This document shows positions 63,548 to 64,000 of a stretch of 64,000 bases of DNA, piece after piece. The notes below the pieces were generated by a model. That model saw only the letters and a program-made list of their open reading frames with translations. It was not told the origin of the DNA and did not search any database. This DNA is from Mucilaginibacter boryungensis (lineage in GTDB: Bacteria; Bacteroidota; Bacteroidia; Sphingobacteriales; Sphingobacteriaceae). Numbering within the stretch: position 1 is the first letter of the stretch; each line of letters starts with the position of its first letter. The stretch is from NCBI RefSeq assembly GCF_015221995.1, contig NZ_JADFFM010000001.1, forward strand, positions 2,294,001-2,358,000, in the 5' to 3' direction. A program made the translations under genes and the position numbers.

Positions 63548-63635
63548 GTCATTGCGAGGTACGAGGCAATCTCCAAACTATACATCACCACTCTGCAATC
63601 CGGGAGACTGCTTCGTCGTTCCTCCTCGCAATGAC
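63548..63635. repeat. Palindromic element B3 (GTCATTGCGAGG type)
   Basis: It opens GTCATTGCGAGGTACGAGGC and closes CCTCCTCGCAATGAC, with GCAATCTCC and GGGAGACTGC partly pairing. It lies just past the nuclease stop. The arms are less perfect than in B1. Confidence 0.75.
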
Positions 63636-63739
63636 GCAATATAGAATACATTCCCCCCTAAGAAAATCGCACAACTAATAACACAATATAATTTCCCTTC
63701 GGTTATACTATTACATCATAACCTATATAAAAACGTATT

Positions 63740-64000
63740 ATGGATAGTATTAATCAGCAGCAACCCGAAGACAACTTCAAAAACCTGGAGGGCAACGATG
63801 CCTGGAAGAAACTAAAGGAACTGGCTGAAAAAGCCGAAAGCTGTTTCTTCTGTACCAATATTAAAACCGGCCTGCCTTTCAATACCCGCCCTATGTCTCC
63901 GCAAAGGATTGACGATAATGGCGACCTGTGGTTCCTGAGCGCTAACGATAGCCATAAAAATGCAGATATTAAATCCGACCCACTGGTTCAGTTACTATTT
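63740..64000 (+). CDS. Pyridoxamine 5'-phosphate oxidase-like general stress protein (3' end outside window)
   Basis: Only the first 87 residues are visible, from the ATG at 63740. They include ESCFFCTNIKTGLPFNTRPMSPQRIDDNGDLWFLSANDSHK, which fits the flavin-binding split barrel of general stress protein 26-type proteins. Such proteins bind FMN or a related cofactor and act in redox stress; the reaction is unknown. The sequence ends in mid-domain, so completeness cannot be judged. Confidence 0.8.
   Translation, partial: MDSINQQQPEDNFKNLEGNDAWKKLKELAEKAESCFFCTNIKTGLPFNTRPMSPQRIDDNGDLWFLSANDSHKNADIKSDPLVQLLF

Overview
The window looks like chromosome of a Bacteroidota bacterium, most likely Sphingobacteriaceae (Mucilaginibacter or Pedobacter type). 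The evidence is a SusC/SusD pair with a pectin utilisation locus, eukaryotic-type glutamine synthetase II, promoters of the TAnnTTTG type, no obvious Shine-Dalgarno sites, and many outer-membrane and lipoprotein signals. No rRNA, tRNA, CRISPR array, transposase or phage gene was seen. Most of the sequence is ordinary chromosome.

Layout. (1) 1-5.4 kb, minus strand: a signalling cluster of CHASE3/GAF hybrid histidine kinase with three receivers, CheR, CheB, and a REC-PAS protein cut by the window edge. (2) 5.5-6.9 kb: a four-helix membrane protein and a fatty-acid desaturase that closely resembles animal dihydroceramide delta-4 desaturase (DEGS1). (3) 7.4-13.2 kb: an outer-membrane protein, then a minus-strand trio of glutamine-synthetase-like ligase, APH-fold kinase and HAD-IIA phosphatase, next to a gamma-glutamylcyclotransferase-like gene and true glutamine synthetase II. 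(4) 13.5-36.6 kb: plant cell-wall (pectin) degradation. It holds a GH78 rhamnosidase, the galacturonate catabolism genes uxaA and uxaB, a GH105, GH43, GH28, three CE8 pectin methylesterases, two CE12 acetylesterases, an alpha/beta esterase, SusD, SusC and a divergent LacI-type regulator. A palindromic site CGTTNCCGGNAACG occurs once between susC and lacI and once upstream of the GH105-uxaB-uxaA group. This suggests one regulon joining uptake and de-esterification outside to galacturonate breakdown inside. (5) 36.7-38.2 kb: malate:quinone oxidoreductase. (6) 38.3-48.5 kb, minus strand: intracellular alpha-glucan metabolism (pgmB, GH65 phosphorylase, GH13, GH31, glgB). (7) 48.5-64 kb: housekeeping and mixed genes. 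These are a lipoprotein, a penicillin-acylase-type Ntn hydrolase, an ABC ATPase, gatC, plsC-like, trpS, a deoxynucleoside kinase, kdsB, a thioredoxin-like protein, pyrG, yidC, a DnaQ/GIY-YIG fusion nuclease, and a truncated flavin-binding stress protein.

Intergenic DNA is rich in palindromic repeats. Seven elements of about 80-110 bp begin GTCATTTCGA, GTCATTGCGA or GTCATGCCGA and end with the complement. They lie between genes, three of them within the alpha-glucan cluster. Two further places carry the same two-hairpin layout ending in a minus-strand intrinsic terminator and may be small RNAs. The most unusual points are the DEGS1-like desaturase, the ligase/kinase/phosphatase trio, the shared LacI-type operator, the palindrome families and the paired-hairpin RNA candidates.
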